A DNA stretch of 44,464 bases from positions 1 to 44,464 of the forward strand of contig CACHYG010000006.1 in assembly GCA_902584015.1 (NCBI GenBank), in the 5' to 3' direction. Source of the DNA: an uncultured Pelagibacteraceae bacterium (GTDB lineage: Bacteria; Pseudomonadota; Alphaproteobacteria; Pelagibacterales; Pelagibacteraceae). Below are positions 20,663 through 30,220 of this stretch, in pieces (positions within the stretch are counted from its first letter, which is position 1; each line of letters begins with the position of its first letter). Both the position numbers and the translations under genes were made by a program. Under the pieces are notes generated by a model, which had not been told where the DNA came from, searched no databases, and saw only the letters and a program-made list of their open reading frames with translations.

Positions 20663-21761
20663 ATTTTGAGACCGACGCAATTACTTCACAGGCAATAGCT
20701 TTTTCTTTTCCTATTATTCCTAATTTTTCAGTTGTTTTCCCTTTTATGTTTACCTGATTGATTGAAATTTCACAAATATTTGAAATTGATTTAATTAATT
20801 TTTTTTTTAAATTGGATATTTTAGGTGTTTGGGTAATTATATTAATGTCAAGGTTATTTATATTATAATTATTTTCTTTAATTTCTTTTATCACTTTTCT
20901 CAAAAGAATTGTTGATCTGATGTTCTTAAATTTTTTATTTTTATTGGAAAATTTTTGTCCTATATCACCTTTTCTACAAGCTCCAAGTACAGCATCTGTA
21001 ATCGCATGTAAAACTGGATCACCGTCAGAATGACCCAATGTTCCAAGTGATGATTTTATTTTTAATCCTCCCAAGTAAAGTTTTCTATCTTTTACTAATC
21101 TATGTACATCAAAGCCTATACCAAAAAAAATTTTTGTATTTTTAATGTCTTTTTTATAAGTAATTTTCTTATTACTTAATTCACCTTTAATAAATTTTAT
21201 CTGATTATTTTTTTCGATGAATAGGCTAGCTTCATCTGGTACTTTATTTTTATTTGCAATTGAAATTTTATAAAGATCATTATATCTAAATCCTTGAGGG
21301 GTTTGAGTTAAAAAAGCACTATTTTTATTTAGATTAAAAATTAATTTTTTATGTCTATATTTTAAAGCATCTGTAGATAAAGTAAATGGAACTACGGCTT
21401 TATATTTCTTTAATTTCAGCAAAATTTTTTTTACTAATTTTATTGAAAAATCTGGTCTTGCCGCGTCATGAATAAGAACATTTTTTACTTTAAATCTCTT
21501 AATATACTTTAATGCTTTTAAGGAAGAATCGCTTCGCTCTTTGCCACCTTTTATAATTTTAATTTTTGAAAAATATTTATTTTGAATATGAGAGCTATTA
21601 TTTGTAACTAAAATTATATGCTTGAAAAGCTTTAATTTTAAAACTTTTTCTATTGAATGCTCGAAAACGTGTTTATTTTTATAAATTATATATTGTTTTT
21701 GCTCTTGAGATTTAAATCTTTTGCTTTGTCCTGCAGCTAGTATTATAAAACAATCATTCAT
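20655..21761 (-). CDS. ispDF: Bifunctional IspD/IspF (MEP pathway)
   Basis: IspD part: ILAAGQSKRF, HDAARPDFS; IspF part: GIGFDVHRLV, LGHSDGDPVLHAITDAVLGA, KGKTTEKLG. Confidence 0.95.
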   Translation of the reverse strand: MNDCFIILAAGQSKRFKSQEQKQYIIYKNKHVFEHSIEKVLKLKLFKHIILVTNNSSHIQNKYFSKIKIIKGGKERSDSSLKALKYIKRFKVKNVLIHDAARPDFSIKLVKKILLKLKKYKAVVPFTLSTDALKYRHKKLIFNLNKNSAFLTQTPQGFRYNDLYKISIANKNKVPDEASLFIEKNNQIKFIKGELSNKKITYKKDIKNTKIFFGIGFDVHRLVKDRKLYLGGLKIKSSLGTLGHSDGDPVLHAITDAVLGACRKGDIGQKFSNKNKKFKNIRSTILLRKVIKEIKENNYNINNLDINIITQTPKISNLKKKLIKSISNICEISINQVNIKGKTTEKLGIIGKEKAIACEVIASVSKYD

Positions 21762-21795
21762 GCCGATATATATAAGATAATGAAATTATTACACA

Positions 21796-23577
21796 ATGAC
21801 TGAATTTATCAAAAAAAATATATTTATTATTTCAATATTTTTTGTAACGTTATTTGTTGGTTTTATTACGTTTTTGACATTTATTGACAAGGGCTTTATC
21901 AAGCTAAATGAGACAAATTTACAATATTTGTTGTTAAGTAATATAATCTTACTACTATTTTTTTTTGGGTTTGTTTTTTTAGAAATTAAAAAATCAATAA
22001 AAAATGAAATTGATGTTGAGGGATCTAAATCAAATAAAAAATATATAACTTTTTTTGCACTTTTTACGCTTATACCATCAATATTAATATCTGTATTTTC
22101 ACTCTTTTTATTCTCCTTTGCACTAGAAAAGTACTTTGACAAAAAAATTACTACAGCAGTAAATAATTCCTACGAACTTGCTAAAAACTATGTTCAAGAT
22201 GTTAGAAATAAGATTGAGAGTGATATTGTTATGATTGCCTTTGATATAAATAAAAGTGGAAATTTTTATCAAAGTGATCCTATTGAATTTAAAAAATTCT
22301 TAGTTAATCAGAAGATTTTACGCGGTGTCGATGAAATTCATATTATTAATAGTAAAAAACAAATTATAATGTCAACTCTAAATGATCTGAACAAGTTCAT
22401 TGCTCCCGCAGAAAAAGCTTTTAATTTAGTAATTAAAGATGAGAGACCTTTAAAAATAATCAATGCTTTTGAAAATAGGTCTGCGGCTATACTTAAATTA
22501 CCAAATTACAAAAATACTTATGTTTATGTTGTAAAATATTTAAAAGAGGATATTTCTAAATATCTAACAGAATCACAGGAAGCCTTAAATTTTTATTATA
22601 CTGTAGAAGACAAAAGAACAGGTATTCAGATATCTTTTATTTTAATTTATTTAATTGTCGTTTCATTAATGCTTTTTTTAAGCGTTACAATTGCTATAAA
22701 GTTTTCATCAAGATTTTTTAGATCAATTAATAATTTAATTAATGCGTCAATGACCATTGGTAGCGGTAATCTAGATACCAAAGTTCCAGAAATTAAAACT
22801 GATAAAGAACTTGAAATTTTAAATAAAAATTTCAATTTGATGATTGAACGACTAAAATCACAGCAAGATAAATTACTTATCTCTGAACGTCATGAAGCAT
22901 GGGAAAGTGTCGCTAGAAAATTAGCACATGAAATCAAAAATCCATTAACACCCATACAGCTAGTAATTGATAGATTAAATTCAAAATTTTCAAATTTATT
23001 AAATGATAATGATAAGTCTAATTTCAATGAAAATTTAAAAGTCATTAATAAGCAAATAAAACAAATAGAAAACCTTATTAATGAATTCTCTGATTTTGCA
23101 AGAATGCCAAAACCGATGTTTAAAAAACATGATATTGTAAATATTGTTAATGAAAATATTTTATTAATTAGTCAACTTGATAGTTCTGTAAATTTTAAAC
23201 TTAATACCTTTCAGAAAAGTATAAATGTAAATTGTGATCATGAGCAATTTAATAGAATTTTTACTAATCTCTTCAAAAATTCTATTGATAGTTTAAATGA
23301 AAAATTTTCAAAAAACCCTGATTTTCAAAAGAAAATTAATATAGAAATTTTGAAAAAAGATGATTATATACAAATTATCATTAAAGATAATGGAATTGGA
23401 TTTGGCACTAAAAAATTAGATGATCTACTTAAGCCTTATTATACAACAAAAAAAAAAGGTACTGGTTTAGGATTACCAATAGTAAACAAAATTATTAATG
23501 ATCATAATGGCACTCTAACACTTTTTGAAAACAAATCAGGAGCAGAAATAAAAATAAATTTACCTTTGCATAAATGA
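21796..23577 (+). CDS. ntrY: Sensor histidine kinase NtrY
   Basis: N-terminal TMs, HAMP, HisKA AHEIKNPLTPIQLVIDRL, HATPase DNGIGF...GTGLGLPIV; adjacent ntrX. Confidence 0.92.
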   Translation: MTEFIKKNIFIISIFFVTLFVGFITFLTFIDKGFIKLNETNLQYLLLSNIILLLFFFGFVFLEIKKSIKNEIDVEGSKSNKKYITFFALFTLIPSILISVFSLFLFSFALEKYFDKKITTAVNNSYELAKNYVQDVRNKIESDIVMIAFDINKSGNFYQSDPIEFKKFLVNQKILRGVDEIHIINSKKQIIMSTLNDLNKFIAPAEKAFNLVIKDERPLKIINAFENRSAAILKLPNYKNTYVYVVKYLKEDISKYLTESQEALNFYYTVEDKRTGIQISFILIYLIVVSLMLFLSVTIAIKFSSRFFRSINNLINASMTIGSGNLDTKVPEIKTDKELEILNKNFNLMIERLKSQQDKLLISERHEAWESVARKLAHEIKNPLTPIQLVIDRLNSKFSNLLNDNDKSNFNENLKVINKQIKQIENLINEFSDFARMPKPMFKKHDIVNIVNENILLISQLDSSVNFKLNTFQKSINVNCDHEQFNRIFTNLFKNSIDSLNEKFSKNPDFQKKINIEILKKDDYIQIIIKDNGIGFGTKKLDDLLKPYYTTKKKGTGLGLPIVNKIINDHNGTLTLFENKSGAEIKINLPLHK

Positions 23578-24929
23578 CAACAGAAATTTTAATTATAGAC
23601 GATAATCCAGACATTAGAAATATCTTGAATGATTTAATATCTGATGCTGGTTACAAAACAAGATTAGCTGCAAATTATAATCAAGCTTTGACGGAAATAG
23701 ATAAGAAACTACCTGAGGTAGCAATAATTGATGTTAAATTAGATAAAGGCGACAACGATGGTATAGAGTTATTAAATCACATTAAGCAAAAAAATAAAGA
23801 TATTCCTGTTATAATTATTTCTGGTCACGCTAATATTGAGATGGCTGTTAAATCTCTTAAATCAGGTGCATTTGAATTTATACAAAAACCATTTGATAAA
23901 GAAAGATTAATGAATTTTATTAAAAGAGCATCTGAAAATTATGAATTAATAAAACAAAATAAATATTTACAAACTAAACTTTTCCACTCATTTGAGTTAA
24001 TAGGAACTAGCAATAATATTTTAAAAATCAATGATCAAATTCAAAAAGTTTCTCCTACAGAATCAAGAGTTTTTATATTTGGTCCTACAGGTTCAGGTAA
24101 AGAATTAATAGCTCGTAAAATTCATAAAATATCTAATAGAAAGGATAAACCTTTCATAATTTTAAATGGTGCTCTTTTAGATGTTAAAAAATATGAACAA
24201 GAATTGTTTGGCGAAGAAAAAGATGACGGTTCTATTTCTTATGGAGCCTTGGAAAAATCTAGTGGAGGAGTTTTACTTATTGATGAGGTTTCAGAAATAC
24301 CTCTTGAAACACAATCAAAAATTTTAAGAGTTTTAATTGACCAAAAATTTAAACGTATAAATGGAAATCATGATATTAAAGTGGACGTAAGAATTATTTG
24401 TGCTACTTCAAAAGATATAAACGAAGAAATTAAAAATGGAAATTTTAGAGAGGATTTATTTCATAGATTGAGTGTATTTCAAATAAATATTGATCCTCTT
24501 ATCAAAAGGGTTCAAGATATTCCCTTATTGATAAAATATTTTTCTGAAAAAATTGCTGAAAACTATAATCTAAAAAAATTTTTTATAGATCCAAACAACC
24601 ATCATTTAATCGATTATTCATGGCCTGGTAACGTAAGAGAGCTAAGGAATTTGATTGAAAGAATAGCTATTCTCTCACCGGATAGCCAAGATAAAATTTC
24701 GAATATTATTAAAGAGTCTTTAAAAATGGATGACATAAATGAATTAAGATTTGAAAAATCACTTTCTGTACCTTTAAAAGAGGCAAGAGAAAATTTTGAG
24801 AAAGAATATTTATCATCGCAACTGAAAAAATTTGGTGGAAATGTATCAAAAATGGCCAAGTTTATCGGTATGGAAAGATCAGCTCTTCACCGAAAACTTA
24901 AAGGTCTAAATATTAAAGATCTCAACTAA
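23574..24929 (+). CDS. ntrX: Response regulator NtrX (REC-AAA+-Fis HTH)
   Basis: Receiver IIDDNPDIRNIL, Walker A GPTGSGKELIARKIH, SWPGNVRELRNLIER, C-terminal MERSALHRKLKGL. Confidence 0.94.
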   Translation: MTTEILIIDDNPDIRNILNDLISDAGYKTRLAANYNQALTEIDKKLPEVAIIDVKLDKGDNDGIELLNHIKQKNKDIPVIIISGHANIEMAVKSLKSGAFEFIQKPFDKERLMNFIKRASENYELIKQNKYLQTKLFHSFELIGTSNNILKINDQIQKVSPTESRVFIFGPTGSGKELIARKIHKISNRKDKPFIILNGALLDVKKYEQELFGEEKDDGSISYGALEKSSGGVLLIDEVSEIPLETQSKILRVLIDQKFKRINGNHDIKVDVRIICATSKDINEEIKNGNFREDLFHRLSVFQINIDPLIKRVQDIPLLIKYFSEKIAENYNLKKFFIDPNNHHLIDYSWPGNVRELRNLIERIAILSPDSQDKISNIIKESLKMDDINELRFEKSLSVPLKEARENFEKEYLSSQLKKFGGNVSKMAKFIGMERSALHRKLKGLNIKDLN

Positions 24930-26302
24930 TGAATATCATAATTTGTGGTGCTGGTAGAGTAGGGTTTACAATTGCTAAATTATTAAGTGAGCAAAAACAT
25001 TCCATTACTGTTGTAGATCAATCAAGTGAGGATATTCAAAGAATCAAAGAATCATTAGATGTCAACGCTATTGTTGGAAAAGCTACATATCCCTCAATTT
25101 TAGAAAAAGCAAATGGCAGTGAGGCCGATATGATTATAGCTGTAACAAGAAATGACGAAATTAATATGTTAATATGTCAAATTGCCCAAGCAACTTTCAA
25201 TATATCAAAAAAAATTGCTAGAATTAGATCACAAAACTACTTAGAGCCAAAATTTTCTAAAATTTATAATAAAGAAAATATACCGATTGATGTTATAATC
25301 TCCCCAGAGCGTGAAATAGCAAAATCTTTACAACGAAAATTAGAAGCCCCTGGTGCTTTAGATAATATACCATTTGCAGAAAACAAAATAAGATTACTTG
25401 AAATTTTAATTAATGAAAATTGTCCAATAAAAAAAATAAAATTAAATGAATTAACGAAAAAATTTCCTGAACTTGAAGCAAATATTCTTGGAGTAATTCG
25501 AAATGACAAATTTTTGCTCTTAAAAAAAAATGATGTAATGGAAAAAGGGGACAAGGCCCACGTAATAATAAACTCGTCCCAGATGGAAAAAACCTTAGCA
25601 GCTTTTGGTCATAATGAAAAAATATCAAGTAAAATCCTAATCATTGGTGGTGGTAATATCGGATTTAATTTAGCAAAGAATATTGAAGAAAGCTTCGAGT
25701 CCGCGAGAATAAAAATAATCGAAAAAAATAAAGAAAGAGCAGAATTCATAGCTAATGAACTTAATAATTCAATTATTATTAATGGAGATGCTTTAGATGA
25801 AGATGTTCTGAATGAAGCAAATCTTGAAGAAATAGAAACTGTTTTAGCTCTTACCAATGATGATGAAGATAATCTGATGATAAGTGTTTTAGTTGAAAAA
25901 TTTTCAAAAAATAAAAAAACAATGGCTTTAACGAATAAATCAAATTATTCATTATTACAATCCTCACTAAAAATTGATGATCTAATTGATCCACGTATGA
26001 GCACAGTATCAAGTATTTTAAAACATGTTCATAAAGGAACAATCGAAAGTGCTTATAGTATTTTGGATGGTGAGTATGAAGTTATAGAAGCTGAAATTAT
26101 TGAAACATCAGAACTAATTAATAAGGAATTAAAAAATTCAAATTTACCTGATGAAATTAGAATAGGTGCTATATTAAGAGGTGATGATATAATTATACCA
26201 AGATCTAATTTTATATTTCAAAAAGATGATAAAGTTGTATTTCTAGCTAGAAATGATCAAATTCAACTTGTTGAAAACATATTCCGTATCAGTTCGATTT
26301 AA
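24929..26302 (+). CDS. trkA: Trk system potassium uptake protein TrkA
   Basis: Two RCK-N domains (IICGAGRVGFTIAKLL; LIIGGGNIGFNLAKNI) with TrkA-C segments. Confidence 0.95.
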   Translation: MNIIICGAGRVGFTIAKLLSEQKHSITVVDQSSEDIQRIKESLDVNAIVGKATYPSILEKANGSEADMIIAVTRNDEINMLICQIAQATFNISKKIARIRSQNYLEPKFSKIYNKENIPIDVIISPEREIAKSLQRKLEAPGALDNIPFAENKIRLLEILINENCPIKKIKLNELTKKFPELEANILGVIRNDKFLLLKKNDVMEKGDKAHVIINSSQMEKTLAAFGHNEKISSKILIIGGGNIGFNLAKNIEESFESARIKIIEKNKERAEFIANELNNSIIINGDALDEDVLNEANLEEIETVLALTNDDEDNLMISVLVEKFSKNKKTMALTNKSNYSLLQSSLKIDDLIDPRMSTVSSILKHVHKGTIESAYSILDGEYEVIEAEIIETSELINKELKNSNLPDEIRIGAILRGDDIIIPRSNFIFQKDDKVVFLARNDQIQLVENIFRISSI

Positions 26303-27708
26303 TGCTTAATTTTAATTTCTACTATCTTAGGTTTTTTCTAATAATAATAAGTGTACTTTGTTTTCTAAACATTCTTTATTCTTATTATTTTGATTTATAT
26401 TTAAATGTTGACAGTTATTATTATACACTTTTGATTTCTTTGTCACCATTAATTGGATTCATATTTTATAAAAAAAAAGAATTAAAAGTTAATATATATA
26501 CAAAAATAATAACTGTAATCGCAGGTTTTTTTTTATTACCAATTTTTATTTCATTACCTTATTTCTTTAGTATTTATAATATCTCTTTTTTTGATGCCTA
26601 TTTTGAAGCAGTGTCTGGTTTCACTTCTACAGGATTTACTATTTTTGAAAATATTAAGCATTTGGATGAGAGCTTGATTATTTGGAGATCATCATCTCAA
26701 TGGATTGGCGGTTTATATTTTTTATTTTCTATCATATTATTAATCGATATCTTTGATGAAAATCTCAAAAAAACATTGACTAACTTTTTGACAATTAATA
26801 CTACAGAATTTTATAGACAATCTATAAAAATATTCATTTTTTATAGTTTTCTAACTTTTTTAATTTTTTTAGCATTAAATATTTTTGAATTTAGATCCTT
26901 TATATCACTGAATTTAGCAATGAGTTTAATATCCTCAGGAGGTTTTTTACCAATAAATAATTTAGACACTATCTTAATTACGCAAAAACAACTTCTATCT
27001 TTTTCAACTTTGATGCTCGTATCTTTTTTTAGTTTATTTTTTCTATATAATTTGATGGTTTATAAAAAAAAAGGAATTAAATTTATTCAAGAAGATTTAT
27101 ATCTTATATTTTATCTAATTTTAGTAGTTTTTACCTTCTTCTTTTTTATTGATAAAGACATTAATTTTGGAATAATTTTTCTTGCTATATCAAGCAGTGT
27201 TTCAAATATTGGTATATCGTTAGATAATACTCCTGATAACCTTAGTTTTGTTTTCATTATATTAATAATTATTGGTGGTTCTTTTTTTTCTACAAGTTCT
27301 GGTCTTAGATTTTTGAAATTAGTAGCATTATTTAAATTTTCAATTAATCAAATTATTTCAAACGCTAAACCGAAAAATATATTTATTAATAAATTGTCGT
27401 TTTCAGAAAAAATTATGGATACTTCCGATTTTTACAAGTATTTTTTAACAATTTTAGTATTTATTATTTCATTAATATTACTCACCTCTGTATTATCTAT
27501 TTATGGTTTAAATCTTGAAGAGTCTTTTAAAATTTCAGTGTTAACACTCATGAACACTACAAATTCTTCCTTGACTGGTTTGTCCGTATTTAATTTTAGT
27601 GAACTTAATTATTTTGCTAAACAATCAATAATTTTATTCATGATTATCGGTAGAGTTGAATTATTATCAATCTTAATAATTTTTAAAAAATTCTTTTTTA
27701 AAAACTGA
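26302..27708 (+). CDS. trkH: Trk system potassium transporter TrkH
   Basis: Many TMs; FEAVSGFTSTGFT, WRSSSQWIGGL, GGSFFSTSSGLRFLK pore motifs. Confidence 0.94.
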   Translation: MLNFNFYYLRFFLIIISVLCFLNILYSYYFDLYLNVDSYYYTLLISLSPLIGFIFYKKKELKVNIYTKIITVIAGFFLLPIFISLPYFFSIYNISFFDAYFEAVSGFTSTGFTIFENIKHLDESLIIWRSSSQWIGGLYFLFSIILLIDIFDENLKKTLTNFLTINTTEFYRQSIKIFIFYSFLTFLIFLALNIFEFRSFISLNLAMSLISSGGFLPINNLDTILITQKQLLSFSTLMLVSFFSLFFLYNLMVYKKKGIKFIQEDLYLIFYLILVVFTFFFFIDKDINFGIIFLAISSSVSNIGISLDNTPDNLSFVFIILIIIGGSFFSTSSGLRFLKLVALFKFSINQIISNAKPKNIFINKLSFSEKIMDTSDFYKYFLTILVFIISLILLTSVLSIYGLNLEESFKISVLTLMNTTNSSLTGLSVFNFSELNYFAKQSIILFMIIGRVELLSILIIFKKFFFKN

Positions 27709-27741
27709 TTTATATATATAAACAGATATAAATTGTATTTT

Positions 27742-27818
27742 GCGCCCTTAGCTCAGTTGGATAGAGCAACGGTTTTCTAAACCGTGGGTCGGAGGTTCGA
27801 ATCCTTCAGGGCGCGCCA
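27742..27818 (+). tRNA. tRNA-Arg (anticodon TCT), CCA encoded
   Basis: Cloverleaf: acceptor GCGCCCT/AGGGCGC, anticodon stem ACGGT-TTTCTAA-ACCGT, TTCGAAT T-loop. Confidence 0.95.
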
Positions 27819-27904
27819 ATTTGGGCTTAATTAGATAATTTTCACAATAAAACAGTCAATTTTTAATATTGATGACTTATATATATCATGCTTTACTTAT
27901 AGAT

Positions 27905-27924
27905 ATTCAAAAACAATTTTGAAT
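27905..27924 (+). repeat. Inverted repeat / potential leader hairpin upstream of aapJ
   Basis: ATTCAAAA-ACAA-TTTTGAAT, perfect 8-bp arms with a 4-nt loop. Confidence 0.7.
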
Positions 27925-27941
27925 TATTTGTTAACAAATAA
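27924..27941. repeat. Perfect 18-bp palindrome upstream of aapJ
   Basis: TTATTTGTTAACAAATAA, self-complementary, about 25 nt before the ATG. Confidence 0.75.
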
Positions 27942-27965
27942 ACTTAAAAATAAGAGGAAGAATAT

Positions 27966-29003
27966 ATGTTTAAAGTTATAAAAAAATTGACTTCTTTTAT
28001 GGCTATGTTTGCAGTGCTATTTGCATTTTCAACAGAAGCTATGGCAAAGAAATCAAAAACTCTTAAGAACACACAAAAGAAAGGTTTCGTAAGATGTGGT
28101 GTTTCTCAAGGTCTTCCAGGATTTTCAAATGCTGATGCGTCTGGAAATTGGACTGGTGTTGACGTTGATGTATGTAGAGCTGTTGCTGCTGCAGTACTTG
28201 GAGATGCGAACAAAGTTAAGTTCACTCCATTAAGTGCTAAAGAGAGATTTACTGCTCTAACTTCTGGTGAGATTGATATCTTATCAAGAAATACTACTTG
28301 GACACTTTCTAGAGATGCTGATATTGGTCTTACATTTGTTGGTGTTAATTTCTACGATGGACAAGGTTTCATGGTAAGAAAAAACTCTGGCATAACTTCA
28401 GTAAACCAATTTAAAAATGGTATTTCTGCTTGTACAAACATTGGTACTACAACAGAGCTTAATATGAGAGACTTCTTTAATTCAAGAGGAATTTCATATG
28501 AGCCAGTAGCTTTTGAGAAAGCTGATGAAGTTGTTGCTGCTTATGATGCAGGTAGATGTGATACTTACACAACTGATAAATCAGGATTAGCAGCTCAAAG
28601 AACAAAAATGAAAAATCCAGATGAACACATGGTATTACCAGAAACTATTTCTAAAGAGCCTTTAGGACCAGTTGTAAGACAAGGTGATGCCGTTTGGGAA
28701 GACATTGTTCGTTGGTCATTAAACACTATGATCGAAGCTGAAGAGTATGGAATTACTTCTTCAAATGCTGACTCTATGAAAACTTCAGATAACCCAGCAA
28801 TTAAAAGACTTGTTGGTGCTGAGGGTGAATTAGGTGCAGCTTTTGGTCTAGATAATGACTGGAGCTTAAGAATTATTAAGCAAGTAGGAAACTACGGAGA
28901 AAGCTATAAGAGAAATATTGCTGATCCAGGTATCTTACCTGACAGAGGTCCAAATCAACTTTGGACTAAAGGTGGAATATTATACGTACCACCAGCAAGA
29001 TAA
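27966..29003 (+). CDS. aapJ: General L-amino acid ABC transporter, substrate-binding protein (AapJ/BztA-like)
   Basis: Signal peptide; GFVRCGVSQGLPGFSNADASGNWTGVDVDVCRAVAAAVLGD; followed by cognate permeases and ATPase; SD-like gaggaag. Confidence 0.93.
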   Translation: MFKVIKKLTSFMAMFAVLFAFSTEAMAKKSKTLKNTQKKGFVRCGVSQGLPGFSNADASGNWTGVDVDVCRAVAAAVLGDANKVKFTPLSAKERFTALTSGEIDILSRNTTWTLSRDADIGLTFVGVNFYDGQGFMVRKNSGITSVNQFKNGISACTNIGTTTELNMRDFFNSRGISYEPVAFEKADEVVAAYDAGRCDTYTTDKSGLAAQRTKMKNPDEHMVLPETISKEPLGPVVRQGDAVWEDIVRWSLNTMIEAEEYGITSSNADSMKTSDNPAIKRLVGAEGELGAAFGLDNDWSLRIIKQVGNYGESYKRNIADPGILPDRGPNQLWTKGGILYVPPAR

Positions 29004-29021
29004 TTCTTGATTTAAATACTT

Positions 29022-29055
29022 AAAAAGGGCTAGATTTTTCTAGCCCTTTTTTTTA
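29022..29055 (+). terminator. Rho-independent terminator after aapJ
   Basis: aaaaagggctag-attttt-ctagcccttttt hairpin continuing into T-run. Confidence 0.9.
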
Positions 29056-29068
29056 TATTCGCGATCTA

Positions 29069-30220
29069 ATGAACAACAAAATCAAAAAAATTCTACCCCA
29101 GATAATCACTGTTCTATTTGTTTTAGGTATATTTGGTTTTTTTACATTCAATGCTCAAATCAATATGGATAATAGAGGTATTGATTTTGGTTTTGGTTTT
29201 TTAAATCAAGAATCTTCGTTTGACGTACAATTTTCTCTTATTGAATATAGTGGTTCACATTCATACGCACGAGCCTATTTAGTTGGACTGCTAAATACCT
29301 TGCTTGTATCTTTTATAAGTATCATTTTTTGTACAATTTTAGGTGTAGTAATTGGTGTAGCAAGATTATCCTCTAATTTCTTAATAAGAAATTCTGCTGC
29401 TTGGTATGTTGAATTTTTTAGAAATATCCCTTTATTGTTACAAATATTTTTTTGGTACTATGCCGCCCTTAGAGCATTACCCCTACCTGAAAAGGCAGAA
29501 CCATGGTTTGGGGTTACATATATGACAATTAAAGGATATTATATTCCTGCATTTATTTGGAATAACCTTGATATTTTTTTATACTCAATTTTAGCAGTAA
29601 TAATAAGTATTATTTTTATAAACGCATACGCTAAAAAAATTCAAGAAAATCAAGGTAAACAAATACCAGTTTTTTTAATTTCATTAGGATTAATATTTAT
29701 TCTTCCAGGACTAACTTTTTTAATAGGTGGAGTTACTTTAGATTTTGGAATCCCAGTATTGAAAAAGTTATCAAAAACTTCTTATATTTATGAGGGTGGT
29801 ATTGGACTACCACCAGAGTTAATAGCTTTAGTTTTGGCTTTATCCTTATATACATCTACTTTTGTAGCAGAGTGTGTTAGGGCAGGTATTCAGGGTATTA
29901 GCAAAGGTCAAAAAGAAGCTGCAGCATCTGTAGGTTTAACACCAAATCAAATATTAAAGTTAGTTGTTATGCCACAAGCTTTAAGAATTATAATTCCACC
30001 AACTACCAATCAATATCTTAATTTAACAAAAAATTCATCTTTAGCAGCTGCCATAGCATATCCTGATCTAGTTTTAGTTTTTGCTGGCACTGCATTAATG
30101 CAGACTGGAAAGGCAATCGAAATAGTATCGATAACAATGCTTACTTATTTATCTATAAGTTTAGCAATTGCTGCGATAATGAATTGGTATAACAAAAAAA
30201 TTGAAATTAAGGAAAAATAA
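29069..30220 (+). CDS. aapQ: General L-amino acid ABC transporter permease (AapQ-like)
   Basis: Polar amino acid permease motif YVEFFRNIPLLLQIFFWY and EAAASVGLTPNQILKLVVMPQALR. Confidence 0.92.
   Translation: MNNKIKKILPQIITVLFVLGIFGFFTFNAQINMDNRGIDFGFGFLNQESSFDVQFSLIEYSGSHSYARAYLVGLLNTLLVSFISIIFCTILGVVIGVARLSSNFLIRNSAAWYVEFFRNIPLLLQIFFWYYAALRALPLPEKAEPWFGVTYMTIKGYYIPAFIWNNLDIFLYSILAVIISIIFINAYAKKIQENQGKQIPVFLISLGLIFILPGLTFLIGGVTLDFGIPVLKKLSKTSYIYEGGIGLPPELIALVLALSLYTSTFVAECVRAGIQGISKGQKEAAASVGLTPNQILKLVVMPQALRIIIPPTTNQYLNLTKNSSLAAAIAYPDLVLVFAGTALMQTGKAIEIVSITMLTYLSISLAIAAIMNWYNKKIEIKEK

Noticed and set aside
21789-22142. 117-aa minus-strand ORF antisense to ntrY 5' end
   Set aside because: Antisense to the ntrY membrane domain, no recognisable motifs
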